From NCBI RefSeq assembly GCF_900114995.1, contig NZ_FOUX01000002.1:62001-126000 (forward strand): a stretch of DNA of 64,000 bases, given 5' to 3'. Made by a program: the position numbers and the translations under genes. Shown here piece by piece: positions 44,303 to 52,734 of this stretch (position 1 is its first letter; each line of letters begins with the position of its first letter). Under the pieces are notes generated by a model. That model saw only the letters and a program-made list of their open reading frames with translations, did no database searches and had not been told where the DNA came from. The DNA is from Chitinophaga sp. YR627 (lineage in GTDB: Bacteria > Bacteroidota > Bacteroidia > Chitinophagales > Chitinophagaceae).

Positions 44303-44595
44303 TGATTATTGGTATTCTATGATAATAAGCCACTAACAGCCTAAATATAAAATTAAAGCTTATCGCAATATTGTGCTATTTACTTTTTCACGGGAACAAA
44401 TATAACATTTTTAACAGGTGACTAAAAACACAAAAACTAAAACTAATATAAACATTATCAATATCTTATACACATAAAAAACGCTATCACTTTCGATTAA
44501 CGACCTCCCTGTTTCTTCAGGGCAAGGATTAGAGCAAAGCACGACGTACCCCCGAAAAGCCTGATTGGTCTTTGGCGGGAACAGGCCTGACCGCA
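44303..44595. other. AT-rich upstream region of the ATPase unit
   Basis: These 293 bases lie between the ATPase start and the end of the TPR/HTH regulator gene upstream on the same strand. They are markedly AT-rich near the ATPase and hold its promoter; a 62-codon reading frame here has no family features and is ignored. Confidence 0.5.
44397..44404 (-). promoter_or_regulatory. Bacteroidota -7 element for the ATPase/nuclease unit
   Basis: On the minus strand these bases read TATATTTG, a perfect TAnnTTTG element, about 95 nt upstream of the ATPase ATG. The -33 element is not clear. Confidence 0.45.
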
Positions 44596-46497
44596 TCACA
44601 GCGAACGGATATACTCATCCAGCTCCTCTTCTTTCGCCAGACTCAATTTCAGTTTAATACGATATCGCGCCATAATAATACTCTTAGGCGCAATTCCCAG
44701 TCGCTGGGCGACTTCCTTGTTAGTGAGGCCGAGATAAATATAGGAGCAGTGCTTCAGGTCCAGACGGGAGAGCATATTCGCAGAGCGTTCTTTCAGCTTT
44801 TCAAAGAATTCGGGGCTGATGTTATCAAAATCGGCTTTATTATCTGCAAAGGATTCATCCAGTTTTTTATCATGCTCAATGATATGATTGAGTTGCGCCA
44901 GTACAGATTTATCATTTCTGTTCCTGGCAATGGTCTGTTGCAGGGTTTGCAGCAAGACTGTTTTTTGCTCTACCTGCAGGGTGCCGGCCAGAAGATCTTT
45001 TTCTAATCGTTCCTGTCTTTCCTGTAAGAGCTCATGTTCTGCAATGAGGCGCATGGCTTCTTCTTCGCTGAGACGGGCCTGTAGTTCTGCTTCCTGTTTT
45101 TCCATGGCCAGTTGCCTGTTCTCATTCTGTTTCAGCTGTGCGAGTAAAGCCACATCTTCTTTTTCTTTCTGTACCAGGCGCAAACGGAAACGCAGGGATC
45201 TGAAAAGAAATACAGCAGCGGCCACAGAGGCCAGGCCCAGACCAATATACAGATAGCCCAGCCTTTTATGCAGCATGGCGGTCTGTTGCAATGTTTTGAG
45301 TGCCGTTGCATTTTTCTCCGCCTGATACTTTGCTTCCAGTTCTTTCGTCATATTCATCTTCTCTTCATTATAGAGATCCGTATACAACACCCCATATTTC
45401 TGCTGATATTCGTAGGCTTCCTTGTAGTGGCCCTGTTTTTCTGCAACAGTTGCCAGTGAGGACATAAACTGCACTTTGGAAGCCAGGTTGCTGGCACTGT
45501 CTGCATTCACGAAGTCCAGTCCTTTCAGTAACAGACCTTCTGCTTTTGCATAATTACCTGCAGCGGATTCATAGTCGCTTTTCATCCCATAACAGTTAGC
45601 GACCACTTCGAGGTGATGGGTCTCCTCCCCTATCTTCTGTGCAAAATCCAGGTAATAGAATACGCTGTCGCGATAGGAAGCCGGGAGGTTCTGTGCATAG
45701 AGATCGGCGGTATTCAGCGCAATAATGGCCATCGTACTATGAAAGATCATCCGGTCTTTCGCTGCCAGGAAGAGTTGCATCGCCGCTCTGTTATAGAAGA
45801 AGGCGGCATCCAGTGCTGAACGGTCATCCCGATGTTCCATGTGATAATATTGCCAGTAGGTGCCTAAAGTCTGATAGGCCATGAGGATATTGTCATAGTC
45901 CATGTCTTTAATAGCCGCCTGCAAACACAGCTGGGCGTATTTTTTATGCAGGGGACTATCATACAGGTTCGCATATATACTGGCGATAATATAATAGACG
46001 GAAGACTGATAGTTCTGATCTTTGCTTTCCTCCAGGTATTTTAATGACTGTTGTGCACTCAGTAATGCTTCCTGTGACTTGCCCTGCAGGTTTTCCATCC
46101 AGGCTTTTCTATACCAGGCGACTCCTTTTGCAAGTGGGCTTTTCGTTTTTGCCGCATAAAAAAGGGCACTATCCACCATCTGTGCAGAACGGGTGAGATC
46201 ATTTTTCTGCAGATAAACAGGCGCCAATATGGCATACGCTATCGCGGTATGCTGTGCGTCGGAAAGTGAGCGGCTGAGTTGAACAGCCTGTAATCCGAGG
46301 TTGATCGCATGCTCAGTTGCAGTAATAGATGTTGCCCTTGCGAGCAGGCTTAAGGTCATCACCCGCTGTTCAGTTGTGATATTTTTTTTTAATAAGACGC
46401 GGCTTAAAGAGTCCGCCGGTATATTGGCCATACAAACAGCCGCTGAAAAAAACGTAGTTATAACGGATATGGCTATCTTCTTGATTATGTGCAACAT
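44596..46497 (-). CDS. TPR / coiled-coil membrane protein with C-terminal HTH
   Basis: The protein has 633 residues from the ATG at 46497, chosen because it opens with a signal peptide ('HIIKKIAISVITTFFSAAVCMA'). Residues about 60-380 are tetratricopeptide repeats, one transmembrane helix follows near 405-425 ('LGYLYIGLGLASVAAAVFLF'), then a long coiled coil (about 430-540) and a LuxR/GerE-like HTH at the C-terminus ('YLGLTNKEVAQRLGIAPKSIIMARYRIKLKL'). It should sense through exported TPRs and act on DNA inside the cell. This design is common in Bacteroidota; the target is unknown. Confidence 0.85.
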   Translation of the reverse strand: MLHIIKKIAISVITTFFSAAVCMANIPADSLSRVLLKKNITTEQRVMTLSLLARATSITATEHAINLGLQAVQLSRSLSDAQHTAIAYAILAPVYLQKNDLTRSAQMVDSALFYAAKTKSPLAKGVAWYRKAWMENLQGKSQEALLSAQQSLKYLEESKDQNYQSSVYYIIASIYANLYDSPLHKKYAQLCLQAAIKDMDYDNILMAYQTLGTYWQYYHMEHRDDRSALDAAFFYNRAAMQLFLAAKDRMIFHSTMAIIALNTADLYAQNLPASYRDSVFYYLDFAQKIGEETHHLEVVANCYGMKSDYESAAGNYAKAEGLLLKGLDFVNADSASNLASKVQFMSSLATVAEKQGHYKEAYEYQQKYGVLYTDLYNEEKMNMTKELEAKYQAEKNATALKTLQQTAMLHKRLGYLYIGLGLASVAAAVFLFRSLRFRLRLVQKEKEDVALLAQLKQNENRQLAMEKQEAELQARLSEEEAMRLIAEHELLQERQERLEKDLLAGTLQVEQKTVLLQTLQQTIARNRNDKSVLAQLNHIIEHDKKLDESFADNKADFDNISPEFFEKLKERSANMLSRLDLKHCSYIYLGLTNKEVAQRLGIAPKSIIMARYRIKLKLSLAKEEELDEYIRSL

Positions 46498-46650
46498 ATA
46501 AGCTCTTGTAAGGTTCTTGTAGATGGCATTCTCACACGCTTGTAGAGCATTTGTAGATACCAGATTTTCATTTTCGCTGCCCGCTCTAACTATTTTGGAG
46601 GACACATAAGCGGACGTAAATATAACTAAGAAGATAAAATCAGCGGGTAA

Positions 46651-46881
46651 ATGATGGAATATTTTGAATACCAGGAAGAGAATGTGTTCTGTTTTTTCGA
46701 AATCACGTTAGAGCACAAAGTAGTCAGAACACGTTACGGACGAAAGGGGTCAAAAGGTGTGACGACTGAAAAAGTATTCGGGGATGTAAATATGGCAGAA
46801 AAGGAATACGAAAGATTATTACAGGAGAAGAAAGCAGATGACAGTTTTTATTTCAGATTAGGGGATACTTACCGGTTGTAA
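46651..46881 (+). CDS. Stand-alone WGR domain protein
   Basis: The protein has 76 residues and is almost entirely one WGR domain: 'FCFFEITLEHKVVRTRYGRKGSKGVTTEKVF' then 'AEKEYERLLQEKKADDSFYFRL'. WGR domains bind DNA ends or nucleic acid in PARP-type proteins and are also found in MolR-like regulators. Here the catalytic part is missing. It could start at either of two adjacent ATGs (46651 or 46654). It is divergent from the TPR/HTH gene. Confidence 0.8.
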   Translation: MMEYFEYQEENVFCFFEITLEHKVVRTRYGRKGSKGVTTEKVFGDVNMAEKEYERLLQEKKADDSFYFRLGDTYRL

Positions 46882-46949
46882 GGAAATCGGTTTTACAAAC
46901 ACCTGAAGGGCGCATAACTACGATAATGCCAGGAAAAAAAAGAATACAT

Positions 46950-46986
46950 GCCGGTATCAGCAAATCCAATAGTGCTGATAACCGGC
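46950..46986. repeat. Hairpin downstream of the WGR gene
   Basis: GCCGGTATCAGCA (46950-46962) pairs with TGCTGATAACCGGC (46973-46986) with a single bulged base. No T-run follows on the plus strand, but an A-run precedes it, so it would terminate only minus-strand transcription. Confidence 0.5.
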
Positions 46987-47007
46987 TTTACGAGCGCCTG
47001 CCCCAAA

Positions 47008-47027
47008 AATACCAACTAGTTGGTATT
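47008..47027. promoter_or_regulatory. 20-bp perfect palindrome (TetR-type operator-like)
   Basis: AATACCAACTAGTTGGTATT is its own reverse complement over 20 bp. Its form resembles known TetR-family operators. It lies 147 bp before the start of the protease operon and 127 bp past the WGR gene. No TetR gene is adjacent. Confidence 0.65.
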
Positions 47028-47173
47028 GCTTCTTAAACGGAAATGACGAAATTTTGTTATAACAGCAGCACTACAGATAGCGATGCTGTATTACCGTGTA
47101 TATACCAGAAAGAGACATTTACTGCAATCCAGTAAATATATAGCGTTAACATCCCTTCATTAAAGCAATTACC

Positions 47174-48334
47174 ATGTTTAATTCCGGCTCCATTGATGTA
47201 GTTATTGGTCTCGTATTTATATACCTGCTCTATAGTATGCTACTTACTACAGTACAGGAAATTCTCTCCAATCTGATCCGCTATCGTGCCAAATTCCTTG
47301 AAAAAGGGATTATGCGGATGTTGCAGGATGGTCCTACTCCGCAGCAGGAGAAACAAGCCACCCGGTTGGCAGGGCTTATTATTAACCCTTTTGAGCATCT
47401 AATTCAGGGCAACACATTCACAGGCGCTTTTTACAATCATCCGCTGATCAAGTTCCTCGGAGAGGATGCCGACAAAAAGAAGCCGGCTTATCTTAAAAAT
47501 GAGACTTTCTCAAAAGTGATCATCGATCTGTTACGCGGACAAAATGTAAAACCCGGAGAAGGTATCAGAGATAAGATACAGGCCACCATCGACCGTAAAA
47601 CAATTCAAATCGGCAATCTTGAAATTAAGATCGGCGAAGAAACGGCGACTTACCTCAATTCTATCTGGGTAGATGCCCAGGGGGATGTAGACAGATTCAG
47701 GATAGCACTGGAGCGCTGGTTTGATGAAACTATGGACAGGACGACGGGATGGTATAAAAAACATGCACAGTTGATTTCCATCGTAGTGGGTATGGTCATT
47801 GCCATTATCTTCAATATAGACACCATCCAGCTGGCCGGGAAACTGCAGAAAGACCCCACCTTAAGAGCACAGCTGGTACAACAGGCGGATGCTTTCGTAA
47901 AAGCACATCCCAATCTGGATAAGGAACTGCAGCAGGAAAAACAGGATCTCATCAACCAATCTCCCGACTCAACCATAACATCAGGGGATGCAAAAGATTT
48001 AAACAAAAAGTATGAGAATCTGAAAAAAGAGCGCGATACGCTGATTCACCGCGCGGATAGTCTGATCAATGCTGATATAAAGAAAACGCAACAGCTGCTC
48101 GGTGGGGGTATTAATAATTATAGTTTGGGGAAAGAATGTCCGTTTGGAACCTTACTATTATCCATTCTGGGCTGGTTCATCACAGCACTGGCGCTTTCCC
48201 TTGGCGCTCCATTCTGGTTTGACCTGCTGAACAAATTAATGAAGCTGAGAGCCTCTGTTCCGCCTCCGGAAGCAGACAAGAGCAAACAGAACTCCCTGAA
48301 CCCGCCTGCGCAAGGTATAAAACGTGTAGGATAA
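47174..48334 (+). CDS. Membrane protein of the protease operon, unknown function
   Basis: The protein has 386 residues with an N-terminal membrane helix ('IDVVIGLVFIYLLYSMLLTTVQEIL'), a soluble segment (30-200), a second helix (about 200-220, 'AQLISIVVGMVIAIIFNI'), a helical extracytoplasmic part (225-310) and a third helix near 325-350 ('FGTLLLSILGWFITALALSLGAPFWF'). I recognise the type as a recurrent Bacteroidota hypothetical but know no function. Its stop overlaps the protease start by one base (TAATG), so they are made together. Confidence 0.85.
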   Translation: MFNSGSIDVVIGLVFIYLLYSMLLTTVQEILSNLIRYRAKFLEKGIMRMLQDGPTPQQEKQATRLAGLIINPFEHLIQGNTFTGAFYNHPLIKFLGEDADKKKPAYLKNETFSKVIIDLLRGQNVKPGEGIRDKIQATIDRKTIQIGNLEIKIGEETATYLNSIWVDAQGDVDRFRIALERWFDETMDRTTGWYKKHAQLISIVVGMVIAIIFNIDTIQLAGKLQKDPTLRAQLVQQADAFVKAHPNLDKELQQEKQDLINQSPDSTITSGDAKDLNKKYENLKKERDTLIHRADSLINADIKKTQQLLGGGINNYSLGKECPFGTLLLSILGWFITALALSLGAPFWFDLLNKLMKLRASVPPPEADKSKQNSLNPPAQGIKRVG

Positions 48335-49434
48335 TGAAACTAACGGTCAATAAATTTCTGAATGTGCGAGCAGGTGAGGCTAGTCTGAACGCACCCTGTT
48401 ACCAGTTTCTCGCACCCGGCAGTGAACTGGAAGTAGATGGATTGATCTATAAGGGCGATAGTTTTGACGGCATTGATACCTGGTACAAGGACCTTGCGGG
48501 TAACTATTACTGGAGTGGCGGTCTGCATACCAGCACGACTACACAGCATGTGGCAGGTGTTACAGCAGCAGACATCGAGATTTTCAGAAAGAATGCTGTC
48601 TTCCCTCCCATGCTTATCGACTGGAGTCAGCGATTGACTCGTATTCCTGCTGCTATCCGCCAAACAGCCGGTGCCGGCATCCGGGTCGCTGTATTGGATA
48701 GCGGCATGGAAATGGGACATCTCGATATGATCAATAGCGTGAGCGACTCTACTGACTTTACCAATAGTGCAAATGCAGACAGAGACGTACAGGGACATGG
48801 TACTGCGATGGCCTCATTAATTGCGGCGAAGTCTTTCTCCGGCGATCAGGGTATTACCGGCGTAGCACCATCCGCCAGCATCTATGCAGCTAAAGTCATG
48901 TTTGACCGGAATGATCCTGGTAATTTTCTGAGTGTGGGCAAAGGTCTTGATTATGCGCTACAACAGAAAGCCGACGTGATCAATATGTCTATCGGACGCG
49001 CCGATGCCGTGGCAGCAGTAGCAGAGAAAATTGCACAGATCACGAGCGCCGTTATGTTTGCCGCAGCCGGTGACTGGACTACATCTCCCCAACTGGTATT
49101 TCCCGCAAGCGCTCGTGAAGTGATTCCCGTTTGCGCGATCAGCAAGGCTTTCTTTGATCAGCATCAGCATGAACTACCCACGCCATTGATAATTATCCCT
49201 GACAGACAAGCCTGGTGTTGTAGTATTATTTTCAGGCACTACTACAGGGAAGAAAACGGTAGCAGCTTTGCAACCGCGATCATGTCCGGCATTGCGGCAT
49301 TGCTATTAAGTGCAAGAAAAAATATGCCCAGGGATAAAAATGCGATGCTGGCCGCGTTAAGCGAATTTGGTTCTACAGTGGAGCAGGCATTCAATGCTCC
49401 GGAAACTGAGCTGCATTTTATCGTGAAATCTTAA
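48334..49434 (+). CDS. Subtilisin-like (S8) serine protease with SH3-like N-terminus
   Basis: The protein has 366 residues and no signal peptide. Residues 1-68 look like a bacterial SH3 domain ('VNKFLNVRAGEASLNAPCYQFLAPGSELEVDG'). The S8 triad is complete: D122 ('VAVLDSGME'), H155 ('QGHGTAMASLIAA') and S311 ('NGSSFATAIMSG'). The oxyanion-hole position, normally Asn in 'AAGN', reads Asp here ('FAAAGDWTT', D247), a rare change also known in the convertase PC2. It sits between a membrane protein and an exported barrel-like protein in one operon. An intracellular signalling or defence protease is possible (inference). Confidence 0.9.
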   Translation: MKLTVNKFLNVRAGEASLNAPCYQFLAPGSELEVDGLIYKGDSFDGIDTWYKDLAGNYYWSGGLHTSTTTQHVAGVTAADIEIFRKNAVFPPMLIDWSQRLTRIPAAIRQTAGAGIRVAVLDSGMEMGHLDMINSVSDSTDFTNSANADRDVQGHGTAMASLIAAKSFSGDQGITGVAPSASIYAAKVMFDRNDPGNFLSVGKGLDYALQQKADVINMSIGRADAVAAVAEKIAQITSAVMFAAAGDWTTSPQLVFPASAREVIPVCAISKAFFDQHQHELPTPLIIIPDRQAWCCSIIFRHYYREENGSSFATAIMSGIAALLLSARKNMPRDKNAMLAALSEFGSTVEQAFNAPETELHFIVKS

Positions 49435-49447
49435 ACACATAACATAC

Positions 49448-51445
49448 ATGAGAAAACTTTTACTGCTTATCTGTTGTATCATTTCATATACGGTTGCGTA
49501 CGGGCAGATTGCATTTTATGATGCCGTTACATTACGAGGGTTGATTGACGATAGTAGTCACTTCGTGAATGACGCCCCATCAAAAGACAAAATTGCCACT
49601 ATTTTAAGCAAATACTTAAATAAGGATATCACCGTTGTGGCAGGTTTTAAAAATGCTGAGAAAAACCCTTTCATTGCAAGCTTTTTCGATGAAAATTTCA
49701 CGTTAAGTGAGAATCCGGGTGATATTGGAAAAGATAGAACCATTGCATCCACTATCGGTGGCTTAGATGTTACAGGATTTGCCAATGCTATTGCCAGTCT
49801 CATGATAGACCGGGCGAAGCAGGAACTGACGGTTGCATTCTTTAACCGGTTCAAGAAATTTGCAAAGGAGCATCCCGAGTTCCAGGTACTCTTTCCTAAA
49901 ACGACAGACAACCTGAGCAACCTCCTGGCCTATGCATATCCGCAGATGTTACCTGCACTGCGCAAGGGATTTTTTGAAGACCTCAATCAGATCACCTATC
50001 ACCTGGATGATGTGATGGAGCTGCCAAAGTATAGTGCACTACTTAAAGATTTCCCTGAAGTACGTATTGCCATCAGATCAGTAAAGCTTGTCAGAGGACT
50101 TGAGACAGGCGCCTATCAGCCGGCAGAACTGATTACAAAATTCGCCTCCCTGGCTGAATGGGATGAAGGCGGAAGTAATACCTTTAAGAATACGGGCAGC
50201 GCTATTAAATTAGCCGCGGTCTTTTCTGAAAGCTTCCGTAACCAGAACACTGATTCAATCTGGGTTTCTGCTAAACAAGTGGAAGTATATGCGTCTGATG
50301 TTTCTTTTCTAAAATTGTATCTGGGTCTCATCTATCAGAAAGTCGTTGAAAAGGACATCAAATTATATCGGAATGATGGATCCAGTACATCTGTGGCTAA
50401 AATTATTGCTGACCGGTCCGACAATATATTCCTGTTTGAAAGTAAGCTATCCGAATTCACTGCACTGGCGGATAAAGTGGTGGCAAGTTATCTGGACATC
50501 AAAAAGAAAAAAGACTATAGTATCAAACTCACCAATGATGATATACATACCTATATCAGTACAGCCGTTGATATCTCAGACTATGCGTTCAGTATTGCAA
50601 AGTTAATAGACGACAAACTGGAAACAGACGGCTATTCAAACATTATCCACAGAACAAATGATCTCTACAAGGACATTTACAGCGCTCAATATACACAGGC
50701 CGTCAACGATGCAGTTGATGTGTTAAAAGAACTACACGATCTCACTAAGAAAAACAGCAACGCGGGCAGCCCAGCTGATAACAAAAAAAAGTCGCTCGAC
50801 GAACTATTTACTTTTATCGAGAAGGTGAAACCATACGGTTTGTTTATGGCTAATATCGTAGAGTCAAATGATGAAGAAGGCATTAAAGCCGCGCTGGATA
50901 ATGTGATACTACCGGTAGGCAGTTCTTCCATCAAAAAACACTCCCTGTCCAATTTTTCCATCCAGACTTACCTGGGCGCTTATTATTCTTTCTCACATGA
51001 AAAAGCAGATCTTAACCAGGGAGCATGGCATGATAAATTTGGGGTGACCGCTCCTATCGGCATTTCCTATACGCCGGGTTTCCTGAGTTGGGAGAAATAT
51101 GGTGCTATCAGCTTATTTGCTTCATTAATAGATCTGGGTGCAATTGTCGATTACAAATTAAAACAGGACTCTATTCCTAATAATGCCGGTGGCAACACTG
51201 CTGCAATCAAGAAAGAATATGAAATTAAACTCGGCCAGATATTTTCACCCGGGTTCCACCTGGTGTATGGATTTGGTGGAAATCTGCCGCTTGCATTAGG
51301 TATAGGCGGGCAGTATGGCCCTGGACTCTCAAAGATAACGGCAGAAAACAGTACAATAGTTACCAATCCGTCCTGGAGATGGAATGCCTGGTTGACTGTG
51401 GATCTTCCGTTCTTTACTATATGGAACAAACCTAAGCGTCAATAG
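49448..51445 (+). CDS. Exported protein with barrel-like C-terminus, unknown function
   Basis: The protein has 665 residues with a signal peptide ('MRKLLLLICCIISYTVAYGQ'). Residues 25-490 are mostly helical and rich in Lys and Asp; I find no known domain. The last 160 residues read like outer membrane strands ('FSIQTYLGAYYSFSHEK', 'LGQIFSPGFHLVYGFGGNLPLALGIGGQYG', 'WRWNAWLTVDLPFFTIW'). It starts 13 bp after the protease stop, so it is the third gene of the operon. A helical sensor domain tethered to the outer membrane is my best guess. Confidence 0.8.
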   Translation: MRKLLLLICCIISYTVAYGQIAFYDAVTLRGLIDDSSHFVNDAPSKDKIATILSKYLNKDITVVAGFKNAEKNPFIASFFDENFTLSENPGDIGKDRTIASTIGGLDVTGFANAIASLMIDRAKQELTVAFFNRFKKFAKEHPEFQVLFPKTTDNLSNLLAYAYPQMLPALRKGFFEDLNQITYHLDDVMELPKYSALLKDFPEVRIAIRSVKLVRGLETGAYQPAELITKFASLAEWDEGGSNTFKNTGSAIKLAAVFSESFRNQNTDSIWVSAKQVEVYASDVSFLKLYLGLIYQKVVEKDIKLYRNDGSSTSVAKIIADRSDNIFLFESKLSEFTALADKVVASYLDIKKKKDYSIKLTNDDIHTYISTAVDISDYAFSIAKLIDDKLETDGYSNIIHRTNDLYKDIYSAQYTQAVNDAVDVLKELHDLTKKNSNAGSPADNKKKSLDELFTFIEKVKPYGLFMANIVESNDEEGIKAALDNVILPVGSSSIKKHSLSNFSIQTYLGAYYSFSHEKADLNQGAWHDKFGVTAPIGISYTPGFLSWEKYGAISLFASLIDLGAIVDYKLKQDSIPNNAGGNTAAIKKEYEIKLGQIFSPGFHLVYGFGGNLPLALGIGGQYGPGLSKITAENSTIVTNPSWRWNAWLTVDLPFFTIWNKPKRQ

Positions 51446-51465
51446 ATCGCTTAGTTTGGGAATAT

Positions 51466-51508
51466 AAAGAAGGGGCGTCTGTTATTGATGGGCGTCCCTT
51501 CTTTATTG
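51466..51508 (+). terminator. Intrinsic terminator of the protease operon
   Basis: AAAGAAGGG (51466-51474) pairs with CCCTTCTTT (51496-51504); the stem is extended by a near-perfect GCG/CGT part. A short T-rich tract follows. It also lies past the 3' end of the lyase remnant on the other strand. Confidence 0.7.
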
Positions 51509-51513
51509 ATGCG

Positions 51514-51659
51514 TTATTGGGTCAGACTGTTAAGGTAGTTCTCCGGATTGGTATAGCCATTGGCGGCATATCCGTTTCTATCAGCCGCATCAGCGGGATT
51601 CAGTCCGTGGGTAGATTCATATTCGTCCGGCATACCATCATGGTCGCTGTCCGTCAGTG
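51514..51659 (-). pseudogene. Decayed C-terminus of a secreted lyase-type protein
   Basis: On the minus strand a 47-codon stretch reads 'DSDHDGMPDEYESTHGLNPADAADRNGYAANGYTNPENYLNSLTQ' and a stop at 51514-51516. This is the hallmark tail of pectate-lyase-like proteins in Bacteroidota: a calcium-binding D-x-D-x-D-G repeat, then 'HGLNP-DA-DRNGY' and 'YLNSL'. Upstream in frame there is a TAG near 51663, and the GNAT gene takes over, so the body of the gene is lost. No start codon is available. The remnant abuts the GNAT stop at 51654. Confidence 0.75.
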
Positions 51660-52181
51660 CGGGCTAAGTATCTTTCGCATCAGGAGATCCAGTTGATCAT
51701 CTTCACCCAGGCGAAACATATGCGTACTAAAGGTGACAAAACCGTTCTTTTCATAGAAGCGTATGGCTTTATGATTGTTTTCCCATACACCTAACCAGAT
51801 AGATGATTTATGTTGTAGCTGCGCAACTTCCAAAGCCTTTTCATACAGCAGCTGTCCAACCTTTTTTCCGTGATAAGCACCCAGTACATAGATACGTTCT
51901 ATTTCCAGCGAATCTGTTTCTTTCAGATCAGTCTGTGCTTTTCCGGTGTTCAGTTTCAGATAGCCGATAGGGCTTGCTCCATCCCATACGATGAAGAAGG
52001 CTGATTCAGGGTTATGGAGCTCTGCCAGTATTTTCTCTTCATTAAAGGTAGCTTCCAGATATTGTTTCATATCTGATTCCGTATTGACTTGTGCAAAGGC
52101 TTCAAAAAACGTCTGCGTTCCTATCTGTTGTAACAGACCTACATCCTCCGGAGCGGCTTTACTGATCCTGATAGCTTCCAT
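51654..52181 (-). CDS. GNAT family N-acetyltransferase
   Basis: The protein has 175 residues from the ATG at 52181, which lies one base past the stop of the upstream GNAT gene; the longer frame to 52220 would overlap that gene. Motif A is 'IERIYVLGAYHGKKVGQLLYEKALEVAQ' and motif B 'NHKAIRFYEKNGFVTFSTHMF'. It resembles the PaiA/Tbs-like acetyltransferases. Its last residues run into the lyase remnant, so the C-terminus may have been changed by the event that left it. Confidence 0.88.
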   Translation of the reverse strand: MEAIRISKAAPEDVGLLQQIGTQTFFEAFAQVNTESDMKQYLEATFNEEKILAELHNPESAFFIVWDGASPIGYLKLNTGKAQTDLKETDSLEIERIYVLGAYHGKKVGQLLYEKALEVAQLQHKSSIWLGVWENNHKAIRFYEKNGFVTFSTHMFRLGEDDQLDLLMRKILSPH

Positions 52182-52182
52182 A

Positions 52183-52713
52183 TTATACGCTATATTGTTC
52201 TTTTTCGATGACGTAAACAAAATTCAATTTAGGCTTTTCTCCGAAATAAGCGACTTCCTGTTCGCTGGCTTTCTGTGCGCCAAGGCGTGATATCGCTATC
52301 TGAGAGCGGATGTTTTGTGCGCCGATATGGAAGTGAACAGCGGATACATATTGGAAGAGATAGTCCAGCATCATCTTTTTCACTGACTGATTCAGTCCTT
52401 TCCCCCAGTATTTTCTCCCGTAGAAAGTATAACCGATCAGGATACTGTTATCTTCCGGATTGTAGTCATAGATACGTGTGCTACCCATGACCTCACCTGT
52501 CTCTTTGTGTACGATCTTAAATGCGCCTTTACTTTGCAGTGCGCCATCAAAGAAGGTTTGAAATACATCCCTTTTCCAGCGGTCTTTATTAGGGTGTTGT
52601 TCCCATACCAGCGGATCGGAAGCTACCTGGTACAATACTTCAAAATCTTCCTCCTTTAGTGGGTAGAGAATGACCTGTTCATTTTCCAGTGTCGGTTGAA
52701 TATTGAACTGCAT
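52183..52713 (-). CDS. GNAT acetyltransferase, RimJ/RimL-like
   Basis: The protein has 176 residues. 'LENEQVILYPLKEEDFEVLYQVASDPLVWEQHP' at the start and 'ILIGYTFYGRKYWGKGLNQSVKKMMLDYLFQ' (motif A) fit the RimJ/RimL group that acetylates protein N-termini or amines. It is the middle of three GNAT genes on the same strand, 21 bp after the first and 1 bp before the third. Confidence 0.9.
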   Translation of the reverse strand: MQFNIQPTLENEQVILYPLKEEDFEVLYQVASDPLVWEQHPNKDRWKRDVFQTFFDGALQSKGAFKIVHKETGEVMGSTRIYDYNPEDNSILIGYTFYGRKYWGKGLNQSVKKMMLDYLFQYVSAVHFHIGAQNIRSQIAISRLGAQKASEQEVAYFGEKPKLNFVYVIEKEQYSV

Positions 52714-52734
52714 ATATACTATCTGTTGATTTGT

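Noticed and set aside
48334-49434. Subtilisin-like gene as a secreted nutrient protease
   Set aside because: There is no signal peptide or propeptide; the chain starts directly with an SH3-like domain.
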